Below, in pieces: positions 7,771 to 16,551 of a stretch of DNA of 23,383 nucleotides. Made by a program: the position numbers and the translations under genes. The stretch lies in IMG/VR virus record IMGVR_UViG_3300029448_000144, positions 1-23,383 of that record; one strand, written 5' to 3'. Each line of letters begins with the position of its first letter. Within the stretch, counting starts at the first letter, position 1. A model generated the notes under the pieces. That model was given only the letters and a program-made list of their open reading frames with translations, was not told the origin of the DNA and did no database searches. This DNA comes from a virus.

Positions 7771-10700
7771 TTATCCTCCGTAAACTTCTACCCATGCAGA
7801 CAGGGAAAGAACTGTCATAGGGTAGGGTAAAGTTTGTTTTATTTCAAGTAATTTTTGATTATTAAAGTCTTGAGCCATGTAGAATCTCTTTTCCTCTATC
7901 TCCATTTCGGCAATATTGTTAGCTACCGATGTGGTATCGAGGTCTTCATCTAGCGTGGCTGTCTTATCCTTTTCACCAACAGATGCCTGTTTAGTGTTAT
8001 AGAACTTAACATACATTTTAGACACACCCTTAACTCTTGAGTTAGGTAGTTTGCCTTGTATTACAGGCTCTACGGGTAACGGGCGAGCCATTGATTCGTA
8101 GTTTAATCCAAGGGTATGTACGCCAGCCAGAAAACTTTCTCCATCTGCGTAGGTTATTCCGGGGATAATAATTGTTGCTCCTGCGCTTGCTTGATAACCA
8201 ACGTATTTTCCCTCGCGCAATACATACACATCTTTTCCAACAAAACGTGCGGGAGTCGTGGTAACTGCTATTCCCGAAGCAAGCTCAAGACCTGAGTCTA
8301 CAAACGTGTCGCTTGATTCTTTTTCTAACAAATAGCTTCCGTTGCGCTCTACTACCCACCACACCTGCTCTTCACCATTAATAGTTAAGCTGGTGCCTGA
8401 CTTGTAATTGCCATCAGTTGTTAATCGTGACCACGCTACAACCTGCTGTCCTCGCTCGTATGTTAATGCTGCCACGTTGCCGTTTTCTTGTACGCAGTAT
8501 ACTACTGTATCTGGCTTGTTCTTGGCGAATATCTGTTTAATTGGTGATTCGCGAAGAATGTCGTCGCAGATTACGTTGAGGTTGTTTGCCACATATCCGG
8601 CTTCATTGCTGTTGTAAATAAGTTCGCGTAGCTTTTCACCTGACTTCTCAGCGTATAGCACAGCCCCGTTAACGAATAATGGTTGTGTTAGCTTTGAAGG
8701 GAATGAAGATTCCTTAATGGTTTCTACGTTAGCCTGTGTGGTTAATGCCTCGTCAGATGCGGCACCTACAGATACGAAGCCACCCTCTGTACCTAAGAAT
8801 AGACGCTTCTTGCCTTCTAAGAATACACCCTTTTCTGGGTTGTCAATGATACGCTTAATAGCTAAATCGTCCTCAGAACCGCCTAGGAAGTTGTAGTAGT
8901 CTCCAGTAACCGATGCATATAAAGCTGATGGCTCTGAATTGGAACCACTAAACCATAGTCTGTTTTGGAAGAACTTAGCAGCAGCGGGGTATCCGTTACG
9001 CTCTGAGAATGACTCTAGTGCGAAGTATGGTGTGGAGTATGCACCGACCAGTGGCGACTTAACCTCAACCCATGCAGTAGTAGAATCAACTACATCTAAA
9101 ATCTTTACAACACTTGTTAAGTCTGATTCAACAACTTCGAGTGATATAGCAGGGTATCCACCAGTATTTGATGCATCACGCATATATCGCACACGAATGA
9201 ATGTATTAGCACTTTCTCGTGTTGGACTAGCAACGATCTTGTTTGTTCCTTCCATGCCCGAGGTGTTATATACTATGTAAGAGTTCCATGTCTTACCGCC
9301 ATCAGTTGATCGTTCGACATCCACCAGTCCAGTCCAGTTGTCAGCGTCGACGGCATTGGTTGGTGATTGTGCTGTAGTAACTTCCCAGTTGTTGTATGAC
9401 ACGTTTAGTACACCTGTAAAGCCTACTCGACCGCCTGATAATGCTGCCGCTGAAAACTGACGCTGAACGCGCGTTCTTGTAGATACGTCTGTTGCATCTG
9501 AGTTACCCTGTCTTGTATAAGTTTTAATAGCGTAGTGCAACCCTTCATCAGATGTGTCTGTTATCTTAAGCCAGTCACCATTGTTGGTTGTGCCTAAGTA
9601 GAATCTGTTTGCCGGAGTTAAGCCAACCACGCTGTTCTCATATGTAGAGTCTGTTGTAACGCCACCAAAATCTGATGTTGGTTCATATATTCCATCACTT
9701 CGGTCAGCCCAGTTATCTCCGTAAGATATGACTGCAGTCGAGTTGCCCCATATTTCCACGAGCCTATCTTCTCCATTAGTGCAAACAAAGGTTTCTTCAC
9801 CAGCATCTAGAAACCCTCGCTCAACCAGAGAGGCTCCTCCTGTAGGCTCCTGCGTTAACAGATGGCTACCTACCATGTTGCTTTCAAAAAAGTCGTGGTT
9901 TGCCTTCAGTTGCAGTTTAAAGCCCTTCCTGATGATTGCGTCGGCAGATGTTCCTTCTAGGTCGTATGCGCTAGTGGCGTTGTCTGTGTAAGCGTATAGC
10001 GAGCCCACTCCGTCTGCAACACCATTAGTATAAACATATCCGTCCTCTTGCGGCGTGTTTCCGTTTTTAGGAACAAAAAATCTTAGCGTGTTGTCGCTGT
10101 TATCGTTTAAATCCTCAAATGGCTCGTAGTCGTATGTTACATCTTTGTATTCAAATACAAGAGGTGACAGATTGATACGGTTAAAAAACTTAGGCGGGTG
10201 ATTTGGATGTGTAAGAATCATTGTATCAAAAGACTGAGTGAACTGAACCTCATGCTTCTCATCGCCTGTGTATGATGGGTTAGCTTCTTGGTACACGTCC
10301 AATTCAACTATGTCGTGTATCCTTGCACTTGCACCAGCAGGGGCGTGTGCTATAACCAAGTCTGTAGAACTTGATGTAAAGTAATGAGTGTAGTCCTCTT
10401 TACCTGAAATGAAAACCTCAGAAACGTCTACGTCTACCCCGTTAATTGAAATGTAGGCATCTGATCCCCCTTGAAGGTGGAGTTTTAAATCTATTCTGTA
10501 AAAGCCACCAACTGTAAGTATTCCGGAAAATGTAGCACTAGAGCTTTGCGTAATTTCAAGATGACCAGAGGCGTCTATCCGTGCATCTGTTGCATCACTA
10601 AATGTAACTCCACCAAACTGCGACTGTAAAGGCGTCTGCATATCCAGCACCTTACCAGAGCTTCCATCATTAGCTGTGACTGATACGGATGCGTCGGATA

Positions 10701-10932
10701 ACTCTACTACGTATGATTCATCGGCATCAAACTGAAAGGGTATAATGCGTGTGTCAGCATTAAGCTCCTTGACCACATCAGTTCCATTACGACGTCCTAC
10801 TCCGCCTTGGGGTAGCACTTCAAAGTTCTCCAATCGATCACAGCCGTTCCGGTATAGGTCTAGGTCTGTGCGTCCTTGAGCCTTAGACCCAATCTCTCCG
10901 CTGTTAAATGCAGCCTGATGGTGTATAGACAT
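7771..10932 (-). CDS. Tail tubular protein B (nozzle), T7 gp12-like
   Basis: 1053 aa, ATG at 10932 behind AAGGAG. The N-terminus (FNSGEIGSKAQGRTDLDLY, then NFEVLPQGGVGRRNGT) is the usual opening of podovirus tail tube B/nozzle proteins. The conserved core near residues 645-685 (YPAAAKFFQNRLWFSG followed by ALYASVTGDYYNF) is also characteristic. In T7 the equivalent forms the hexameric tail nozzle under the gatekeeper ring. It is longer than T7 gp12 (about 794 aa). The extra length appears to be beta-domain insertions, one at about residues 95-215 and one at about 540-620 (DGGKTWNSYIVY), which may be receptor- or fibre-contacting. It follows the tube A gene by 13 bp, consistent with co-assembly of the two rings. 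Confidence 0.88.
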   Translation of the reverse strand: MSIHHQAAFNSGEIGSKAQGRTDLDLYRNGCDRLENFEVLPQGGVGRRNGTDVVKELNADTRIIPFQFDADESYVVELSDASVSVTANDGSSGKVLDMQTPLQSQFGGVTFSDATDARIDASGHLEITQSSSATFSGILTVGGFYRIDLKLHLQGGSDAYISINGVDVDVSEVFISGKEDYTHYFTSSSTDLVIAHAPAGASARIHDIVELDVYQEANPSYTGDEKHEVQFTQSFDTMILTHPNHPPKFFNRINLSPLVFEYKDVTYDYEPFEDLNDNSDNTLRFFVPKNGNTPQEDGYVYTNGVADGVGSLYAYTDNATSAYDLEGTSADAIIRKGFKLQLKANHDFFESNMVGSHLLTQEPTGGASLVERGFLDAGEETFVCTNGEDRLVEIWGNSTAVISYGDNWADRSDGIYEPTSDFGGVTTDSTYENSVVGLTPANRFYLGTTNNGDWLKITDTSDEGLHYAIKTYTRQGNSDATDVSTRTRVQRQFSAAALSGGRVGFTGVLNVSYNNWEVTTAQSPTNAVDADNWTGLVDVERSTDGGKTWNSYIVYNTSGMEGTNKIVASPTRESANTFIRVRYMRDASNTGGYPAISLEVVESDLTSVVKILDVVDSTTAWVEVKSPLVGAYSTPYFALESFSERNGYPAAAKFFQNRLWFSGSNSEPSALYASVTGDYYNFLGGSEDDLAIKRIIDNPEKGVFLEGKKRLFLGTEGGFVSVGAASDEALTTQANVETIKESSFPSKLTQPLFVNGAVLYAEKSGEKLRELIYNSNEAGYVANNLNVICDDILRESPIKQIFAKNKPDTVVYCVQENGNVAALTYERGQQVVAWSRLTTDGNYKSGTSLTINGEEQVWWVVERNGSYLLEKESSDTFVDSGLELASGIAVTTTPARFVGKDVYVLREGKYVGYQASAGATIIIPGITYADGESFLAGVHTLGLNYESMARPLPVEPVIQGKLPNSRVKGVSKMYVKFYNTKQASVGEKDKTATLDEDLDTTSVANNIAEMEIEEKRFYMAQDFNNQKLLEIKQTLPYPMTVLSLSAWVEVYGG

Positions 10933-10945
10933 TAAGTTCTCCTTC

Positions 10946-13900
10946 TTAGAATCTTGGTGTTTCGTAATTGCGAGAAGCTATCCAGTTGGCTTCTGAGTAT
11001 GGTATAAACCCTGTGTTGTTGAAGTAATCGTACGTTACATAGCTAGATTTAAACGCCTCTCCATCGCTAGCAACAGATGTCGTTTCATCGTAAACTAAGG
11101 AGCCTACAGTCCAGCCGGTGGTTGGCGGGTACTCTGTGTCTGCTGAGTTTGTTGAGACAGTAAATGTGTCCTCGCCAAAGTCGTCTAACATCGTCCACTG
11201 AGAGCCATCCCATTGTATTCTGTAAGACGCGCCGAGAGTATCGTCGTAATATCTAACCTTGCCATTTCTAGTTCCGTTGACAGTCATCCCTCCGTTTATG
11301 TTGGGCGCGGAAGTAATACCGCTAATAACGATTGAGTCGTAGCTCTCTACTGCTGTTGTTACTTGGTTGTACCACTGCTCCAGCTTTGGAAAGTCGTCGT
11401 TACTTGGTGTTTGATAGAACAAAACATCACTGTCAGTAGATATGCTAAAGCCATAAGAAATAACCCAAGCAAGTCCGCGAGTGTCAAAATCATACTTCTG
11501 GATAAAGTAACCATTGTCGTTTTTATAGTAGTAGTGTCCATTCGTGTCCTTTGATTGCAGGTTGTAGTCACCTGCGATTCGCTCGTCCGTTTCGTAGACA
11601 ACCTCAATGCACTTAGGATGCTCTGAGAACATCTCTGTGTAGTAGTCGTTCCACTCACGCTGAGTCTTGAGTTGCTCACCCATGCTAGCACGTTGTACTT
11701 GTCCGCCTGATGCAACCTTGTCTAAATCGGTAAGCAGATCCTCGGCTACTTGAGCGCGTTCTACATCACCAGATGCATCTACTTTGTCTAAATCTGTTAG
11801 CTTATCTTCCGCTACCTTGCTTCGCTCAACATCACCAGAGGCATCTACCTTAAGTAAGTCGATAGCTTTGTCTTTAGATACTGACGCTGTTTCAACAATC
11901 TGACTTGACGCAACCTTAAGCAAATCAATCGCTTCATTTACGGCAACCGTGTCCGCCTGAACGTCTTGGCTGGCGGCAACCTTAAGAAGGTCAATAGCTT
12001 TGTCAGCGGCAACTTTAAGGGTTTCCGTAGCTTGACCAGATGAAATTTTTACAGCGTCTGTTAGCTCTTCCTCAAGAACGTCAGCACGGGATACGTCGCC
12101 CTTAGCATCAATTTTCAGTAGGTCAACAGCCTTGTCCGCAGCAACCTTTAGGGTTTCGATTGCTTGGCTTGATGCTACCTTAAGTGTGTCTGTAGCTTCG
12201 TCCTCTGCAACAGCAGCTTGTTCAACGTCTCCACCTGCGGCTACTTTTAACAGATCAATAGCCTTGTCGGCTGTTACCGCTGCTGTTCTTACTGTCTGGC
12301 TTGATGCAACCTTAAGCAAGTCGATAGCCTCGTCAACTGCTACTATATCTTCCTGTACGCCCTGACTGGCATCAACCTTCAATAAGTCTGTAAGTTTATC
12401 TTCCGCCACCTTGCTTCGCTCAACGTCGCCAGAGGCATCAACCTTAAGCAGGTCAATAGCTTTGTCCTTGGCTACTGATGATGTTTCAACAGTTTGACTT
12501 GAAGCAACCTTGAGCAAATCAATTGTTTCATCTGCAGAAACAGCTTGAGTCTGAACGTCTTGGCTGGCGAAAACCTTTTGGATGTCAACAGCTTTATCGG
12601 CAGTAACTTTAAGAGTCTCAACCGCCTGAGAGGCTGCTACCTTATCGGTGTCTGTTAAAATATCTTCTGCAACCTTAAGGCGTTCTGTGTCCCCTGCTGC
12701 GTCAACCTTTAATGCGTCAATCACTTTGTCAGCAGCAACCTTTAATGTTTCTGTTGCTTGTGATGCGGCTACCTTGTCAGCGTCTACTAACTCATCAGCA
12801 GCAACCTTGGCTTGTTCTACAGCTTGGCTGGATGCAACCTTTAACAAATCAATAGCTTCGTCCTTAGAAACTCCAGCAGTAGCAACTACTTGTTCAGCAG
12901 CTACCTTTAGCAAGTCTGTAGCTTGATCTTCTGCTACTGCTGCCTGCTCAACGTCCCCGCCTGCGGCTACCTTTAACAAGTCATTCGCTTTGTCAGCTGA
13001 AACCTTGAAACCTTCTATCACTTGGCTGGCAGCAACCTTGTCCATATCTGTAAGCTTGTCCTCAGCAACCTTAGCGCGTTCAATATCACCAGCAGCGTCT
13101 ACTAGTAGTAAATCAATTGCCTTGTCAGAAGCCACCTGTAGTGTTCTTACAGCTTGTGATGCCGCTACCAAATCCTCGTCAACAGCTTGGTCAGCCGTAA
13201 CCATTGCTTCTCTAACGGCTTGGCTGGAGGCAACTTTCAGCAAATCAATAACTTCATCTTTAGCTACACCAGCAGTCGCAACAACCTGTTCCGCAGCTAC
13301 CTTCAATAAATCTGTAGCCTGATCCTCGGCAACAGCTGCCTGCTCCACATCGCCACCAGCGGCAACCTTCAGCAAATCAATAGCTTTGTCAGCTGCTACC
13401 TTAAGGGTTTCGATAACCTGAGAGCCAGCAACCTTATCAGTGTCTGTTAAAATATCTTCTGAAACCGCAGCTCGTTCGACATCACCAGCAGCATCTACTA
13501 GTAACAAGTCGATAGCTTTGTCGGAGGCAACCTGTAGCGTTCTTACGGCTTGCGATGCTGCAACTAAATCTTCGTCAACCGCTTGATCAGCTGTAACCAT
13601 TGCCTCTCTTACAGCTTGCGATGATGCAACTTTTAACAGGTCTACAACCTCATCCTTGGCTACACCTGCTGTAGCAACAACCTGCTCTGCAGCCACCTTA
13701 AGTAGGTCTGTGGCTTGATCTTCCGCTACGGCAGCCTGTTCTACGTCTCCACCAGCAGCAACCTTAAGTAAGTCGATTGCCTTATCGGCTGCAACTTTAA
13801 GAGTTTCAATTGTCTGAGAGCCAGCTACTTTATCAGTGTCTGTAAGTATATCCTCGGCAACCTCAGCTCGCTCGACGTCACCTGAAGCATCAACCTTCAA

Positions 13901-15298
13901 TAAGTCTGTAAGCTTGTCCTCGGCAACCGCAGCGCGTTCAACGTCACCTGAAGCGTCAACCTTTAACAAGTCAGTCCCTTTGTCAGCTGCAAGCTTGAAG
14001 CCTTCTACCAATTGGCTAGCAGCAATTTTGTCTAAGTCTGTAAGTTTGTCCTCTTCAAGCTTGGCACGTTCAACATCACCTGAAGCATCAACCTTCAACA
14101 AGTCAACGGCTTTATCGGAGGCAACCTTTAAGGTTTCAATAATCTGAGAGGCACCTACTAAATCTTCGTCAACAGCTTGGTCAGCCGCAACCATTGCTTC
14201 TCTGACCGCCTGACTTGATGCCACTTTTAACAGGTCAATAACTTCATCCTTAGCTACGCCAGCAGTAGCAATAACTTGCTCGGCAGCTACTTTTAACAAG
14301 TCCGTCGCCTGATCCTCAGCAACAGCCGCTTGTTCTACGTCTCCACCTGCTGCAACTTTTAGCAGGTCAATAGCCTTGTCTGCAGCTACCTTAAGAGTCT
14401 CGATGGTCTGAGATCCAGCAATCTTATCAGTGTCTGTTAAAATGTCTTCTGCAACCGCAGCTCGCTCAACGTCACCACCAGCGTCTACTTGTAATAAGTC
14501 TGTAATCTTGTCTTCTACAACCGCGGCTCGCTCAACGTCGCCAGAAGCATCCACCTTAAGTAAGTCGATAGCCTTATCGGCTGCAACTTTAAGGGTTTCA
14601 ACTGTCTGAGATGCTCCTACCTTGGAGGTATCAACCTCTGTATCGGCTGTAACCTTAAGCAACTCAGCTTGACGCGTATAGTCGATTTCCTGTTTAGCCA
14701 TGTGGAACTTAAGGAATGCTTCGTCTGTTAGGTCATGCTGCTTGTCGCCTGCTCCGTATAGTTCTTCTTCAGTCTTAACGGCTAGCTGTAAAGCTTCAGC
14801 GTATTCCTTTCCTAGCACAACACCAGACTCTTGGTCTAATGTTAACGCTGGTGCAATCTTGGAGGCTAGTTTTAGAACTATAAGCTGGTTAAGATGCTCA
14901 TCAAATGCTAAGGTTGAGGTGATGGATGTGTCAACAATAGACACTTCAAGTAAAAGGTTAGTGCTATTAACGTCAAATGTTTCCAACAGAAAGCCGTTAA
15001 CATTGTATTGGTGGGGTTGGAGGTATTCTCGTGTTACTGTGTTTGGTGTAAATACGCGGTGCAGTTTAACCACATTGTTGGGCATGGCATATAAAGCTCC
15101 ATCGCCAGCTGTTGATGATTTTGTTATAGATTGTATAGATGCTACACTTGAAAACTTGTGTGCTAAAATAACTTCTTTAATTGCTGAGTCGATATATGTG
15201 TTGGCTACTACCGATGGTCGGTCTGTGCCAGAAAGGTCGGTGGTGATGTCAGCTCCTACTCGGAGGAGTGCTTGGTTTGCAAGTTCTAGCTTAGTCAT
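10946..15298 (-). CDS. Tail tubular protein A (gp11-like gatekeeper) fused to a 90-repeat hendecad fibre
   Basis: 1450 aa, ATG at 15298 with TGGAG upstream. Residues 1 to about 190 match the podovirus gatekeeper/tail tube A pattern (MTKLELANQALLRVGADI, then RPSVVANTYIDSAIKEVIL). T7 gp11 is only about 196 aa and ends there. Here residues 222-1211 are exactly 90 uninterrupted 11-residue repeats of the type IDLLKVAADKA, a coiled-coil (hendecad) periodicity without a single insertion or deletion. Residues 1212-1450 hold two small aromatic/glycine-rich beta modules (RIAGDYNLQSKD near 1240 and SGITSAPNINGGM near 1326), each with NG and W landmarks. I infer a ring protein carrying its own long fibre tipped by ligand-binding modules. 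An alternative is a tape-like internal part. The N-terminal call is firm; the fibre role is inference. Confidence 0.85.
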   Translation of the reverse strand: MTKLELANQALLRVGADITTDLSGTDRPSVVANTYIDSAIKEVILAHKFSSVASIQSITKSSTAGDGALYAMPNNVVKLHRVFTPNTVTREYLQPHQYNVNGFLLETFDVNSTNLLLEVSIVDTSITSTLAFDEHLNQLIVLKLASKIAPALTLDQESGVVLGKEYAEALQLAVKTEEELYGAGDKQHDLTDEAFLKFHMAKQEIDYTRQAELLKVTADTEVDTSKVGASQTVETLKVAADKAIDLLKVDASGDVERAAVVEDKITDLLQVDAGGDVERAAVAEDILTDTDKIAGSQTIETLKVAADKAIDLLKVAAGGDVEQAAVAEDQATDLLKVAAEQVIATAGVAKDEVIDLLKVASSQAVREAMVAADQAVDEDLVGASQIIETLKVASDKAVDLLKVDASGDVERAKLEEDKLTDLDKIAASQLVEGFKLAADKGTDLLKVDASGDVERAAVAEDKLTDLLKVDASGDVERAEVAEDILTDTDKVAGSQTIETLKVAADKAIDLLKVAAGGDVEQAAVAEDQATDLLKVAAEQVVATAGVAKDEVVDLLKVASSQAVREAMVTADQAVDEDLVAASQAVRTLQVASDKAIDLLLVDAAGDVERAAVSEDILTDTDKVAGSQVIETLKVAADKAIDLLKVAAGGDVEQAAVAEDQATDLLKVAAEQVVATAGVAKDEVIDLLKVASSQAVREAMVTADQAVDEDLVAASQAVRTLQVASDKAIDLLLVDAAGDIERAKVAEDKLTDMDKVAASQVIEGFKVSADKANDLLKVAAGGDVEQAAVAEDQATDLLKVAAEQVVATAGVSKDEAIDLLKVASSQAVEQAKVAADELVDADKVAASQATETLKVAADKVIDALKVDAAGDTERLKVAEDILTDTDKVAASQAVETLKVTADKAVDIQKVFASQDVQTQAVSADETIDLLKVASSQTVETSSVAKDKAIDLLKVDASGDVERSKVAEDKLTDLLKVDASQGVQEDIVAVDEAIDLLKVASSQTVRTAAVTADKAIDLLKVAAGGDVEQAAVAEDEATDTLKVASSQAIETLKVAADKAVDLLKIDAKGDVSRADVLEEELTDAVKISSGQATETLKVAADKAIDLLKVAASQDVQADTVAVNEAIDLLKVASSQIVETASVSKDKAIDLLKVDASGDVERSKVAEDKLTDLDKVDASGDVERAQVAEDLLTDLDKVASGGQVQRASMGEQLKTQREWNDYYTEMFSEHPKCIEVVYETDERIAGDYNLQSKDTNGHYYYKNDNGYFIQKYDFDTRGLAWVISYGFSISTDSDVLFYQTPSNDDFPKLEQWYNQVTTAVESYDSIVISGITSAPNINGGMTVNGTRNGKVRYYDDTLGASYRIQWDGSQWTMLDDFGEDTFTVSTNSADTEYPPTTGWTVGSLVYDETTSVASDGEAFKSSYVTYDYFNNTGFIPYSEANWIASRNYETPRF
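11666..14635 (-). repeat. 90 in-frame 33-bp (11-aa) repeats
   Basis: Codons 222-1211 of the tube A fusion. Each unit follows the pattern V/I/T-D/E-x-x-x-V-A/D-x-x-x-x, alternating types such as IDLLKVAAGGD and VEQAAVAEDQA. Higher-order blocks of 12 units (units 25-36 and 37-48, 396 bp apart) are almost identical as protein but very different in synonymous codons. The + strand of this stretch also stays open for long runs, an artefact of the repeat. Confidence 0.95.
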
Positions 15299-15375
15299 GA
15301 TAGCTCCAGTTTATTAAAAGGGTAAAAAAGTAGCTGGACTTACGGGGCGAGAAGGAAAACCTCTGCCAGCCGGGT

Positions 15376-15401
15376 AAAACGAAAGGGGGCTATTAACCCC
15401 C
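15376..15401 (-). terminator. Intrinsic terminator after the major capsid gene
   Basis: In the mRNA a GGGGG/CCCCC stem (15401-15397 with 15389-15385) and a 7-nt loop are followed by UUUCGUUUUA, starting 7 nt after the capsid stop codon. It corresponds in place to the T7 terminator behind gene 10. Partial read-through would set tail proteins below capsid protein. The rest of the 109-bp gap up to 15298 shows only the ribosome-binding site of tube A. Confidence 0.8.
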
Positions 15402-15407
15402 AGTTAA

Positions 15408-16388
15408 TTACGCGTCTACTGTTTCGTCACAGTCAACACGAACAACTTTAGCTTCTTCCATACGAACAGCACCGAAGCGAGCTGAAGCGTATGCATACCA
15501 GTTGAACCGCATATCTGCACGTTTTTCGACTTCAGTCTTGATGTCAGAACCAGTTACAGTACGGATACCAGACTTACACCATACGATGTTAGAACGGATG
15601 TCTCCATTAGTAGTAGGAGAAGCAACAGTTCCAGCGTCAGGAGCGTCGTTAGTCCAAGAAAGAACAACACCGCTGTCGTCAACTTTAGGCAGCAAGTTGC
15701 TGATGCAGAAGTTGAAGCCGAGGAAGTTGTTAACTTTACCAGAAACCAACGCTTGGATGTTGTTGTAGTCGCTAGAGATAACGTTCTCTTCAGCCAACAA
15801 GTCAGCGATCTGCTTAGGTGTAACAGCAATGTAAAGCGCGTTCATTGGGTCGTCGAGGTCGATACCAGCGATTTCCAACTTAGCACGTGCTTCACGCAAC
15901 TTAGCAACAGTTAAGCCTTCGTTGTTGTTAGCGATAACTTGATCAGAGCCTAATGCAACAGGAGTGTCAGTACCAGCTTTACCTACAGAAGCGTTTCCGA
16001 GGATGCCAGAAATGAACTCAATGTCACGCTTCCGGTTCAATGCAGAAACCATACGCTGAACGTATTCAGCAGAAGGATCGATCAAAGAACGAAGCTTGTC
16101 TTGGCTGTCGATCATTAGACCAACATCATATGAGCTAGCAGAAACCCGACGACGATCGTGAGCGATGCTTGCGATTGGGCTAGTGTTAGATGTTCCGCTT
16201 ACAGAAGCAGTAGTTACTTCTGATGCAGTTACAGAAGCCAATGTGTCGTAGAATTTGTATTCTCCGTCGATTGTATCTTCCATTGATTTGCCAGCGAACT
16301 TTCCGCCCTTAGTCTCTGTGAGGAGGTGAAGGGTAGAAGCAAACTGGTTTACGAAGTTAGGATCCAAAGGACCACCTGTATATGCCAT
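15408..16388 (-). CDS. Major capsid protein
   Basis: 326 aa, ATG at 16388 behind GGAG at good spacing. It follows the scaffold gene and precedes the tail tubes, the usual capsid position. The sequence fits a podovirus HK97-fold coat protein: an N-terminal arm with LHLLTETKGGKFAGKSMED, a conserved DRRRVSASSYDVGLMID stretch, the spine-helix region ending in ALNRKRDIEFISGILG, and a C-terminal MRFNWYAYASARFGAVRMEE. It has its own sigma70-type promoter (16552-16579), a leader of about 155 nt and an intrinsic terminator, all suited to very high expression. I saw no slippery site that would suggest a frameshifted long form such as T7 gp10B, although I cannot exclude one. Confidence 0.9.
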   Translation of the reverse strand: MAYTGGPLDPNFVNQFASTLHLLTETKGGKFAGKSMEDTIDGEYKFYDTLASVTASEVTTASVSGTSNTSPIASIAHDRRRVSASSYDVGLMIDSQDKLRSLIDPSAEYVQRMVSALNRKRDIEFISGILGNASVGKAGTDTPVALGSDQVIANNNEGLTVAKLREARAKLEIAGIDLDDPMNALYIAVTPKQIADLLAEENVISSDYNNIQALVSGKVNNFLGFNFCISNLLPKVDDSGVVLSWTNDAPDAGTVASPTTNGDIRSNIVWCKSGIRTVTGSDIKTEVEKRADMRFNWYAYASARFGAVRMEEAKVVRVDCDETVDA

Positions 16389-16551
16389 TTTATTTCTCCA
16401 ATTTAATTTTAATTAAGTTAATATATTTATGTTGCTTGTCATGACGCTACTTAATTATCCACAGAGTGGGTCGTTCGCTAGCATTTAAAGTCTGCGTGGA
16501 CTGCATCTTCCGAAGATTCCGAGGAGTTGCCTCCGGAATGATGCGTTATGT
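16389..16551 (-). promoter_or_regulatory. Structured 5' leader of the capsid mRNA
   Basis: Non-coding, about 155 nt from the predicted start to the ATG. At 16516-16539 the RNA can form ATTCC/GGAAT and GGAG/CTCC stems with a GCAA tetraloop (GNRA type) and a two-base bulge. The adjoining palindrome ATCTTCCGAAGAT (16505-16517) shares two bases with it, so the two could be alternative folds. An AGTC/GACT hairpin follows, then a long AT-rich tract and the ribosome-binding site. Likely roles are mRNA stability or start accessibility. I see no known riboswitch. Confidence 0.5.

Noticed and set aside
11359-11715. Minus-strand overlapping frames inside real genes (also 9618-9806, 15554-15829, 18540-18749, 19140-19445, 19668-19853).
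   Set aside because: Each lies wholly inside a well-supported gene in another frame, with unusual composition and no ribosome-binding site.
11666-14635. Periodic repeats that might suggest a CRISPR array or satellite.
   Set aside because: The period is 33 bp with no alternation of identical repeats and unique spacers, and the frame is open throughout with protein conserved over nucleotide.
12132-15317. Long open frames on the + strand opposite the hendecad gene (for example 12648-12926, 12990-13322, 13836-14147, 14700-15317).
   Set aside because: They mirror the repetitive codons of the minus-strand gene, have serine/alanine-rich low-complexity products, lack ribosome-binding sites and would be the only genes on the + strand.
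15408-16388. Programmed frameshift making a long minor capsid form.
   Set aside because: The capsid stop is followed at 7 nt by a terminator, and no slippery heptamer stands out near the end of the gene.
16426-16440. ATGACA near 16436 in the capsid leader as a second promoter.
   Set aside because: The only good -10 (TATATT) is 11 nt downstream, too short a spacing.
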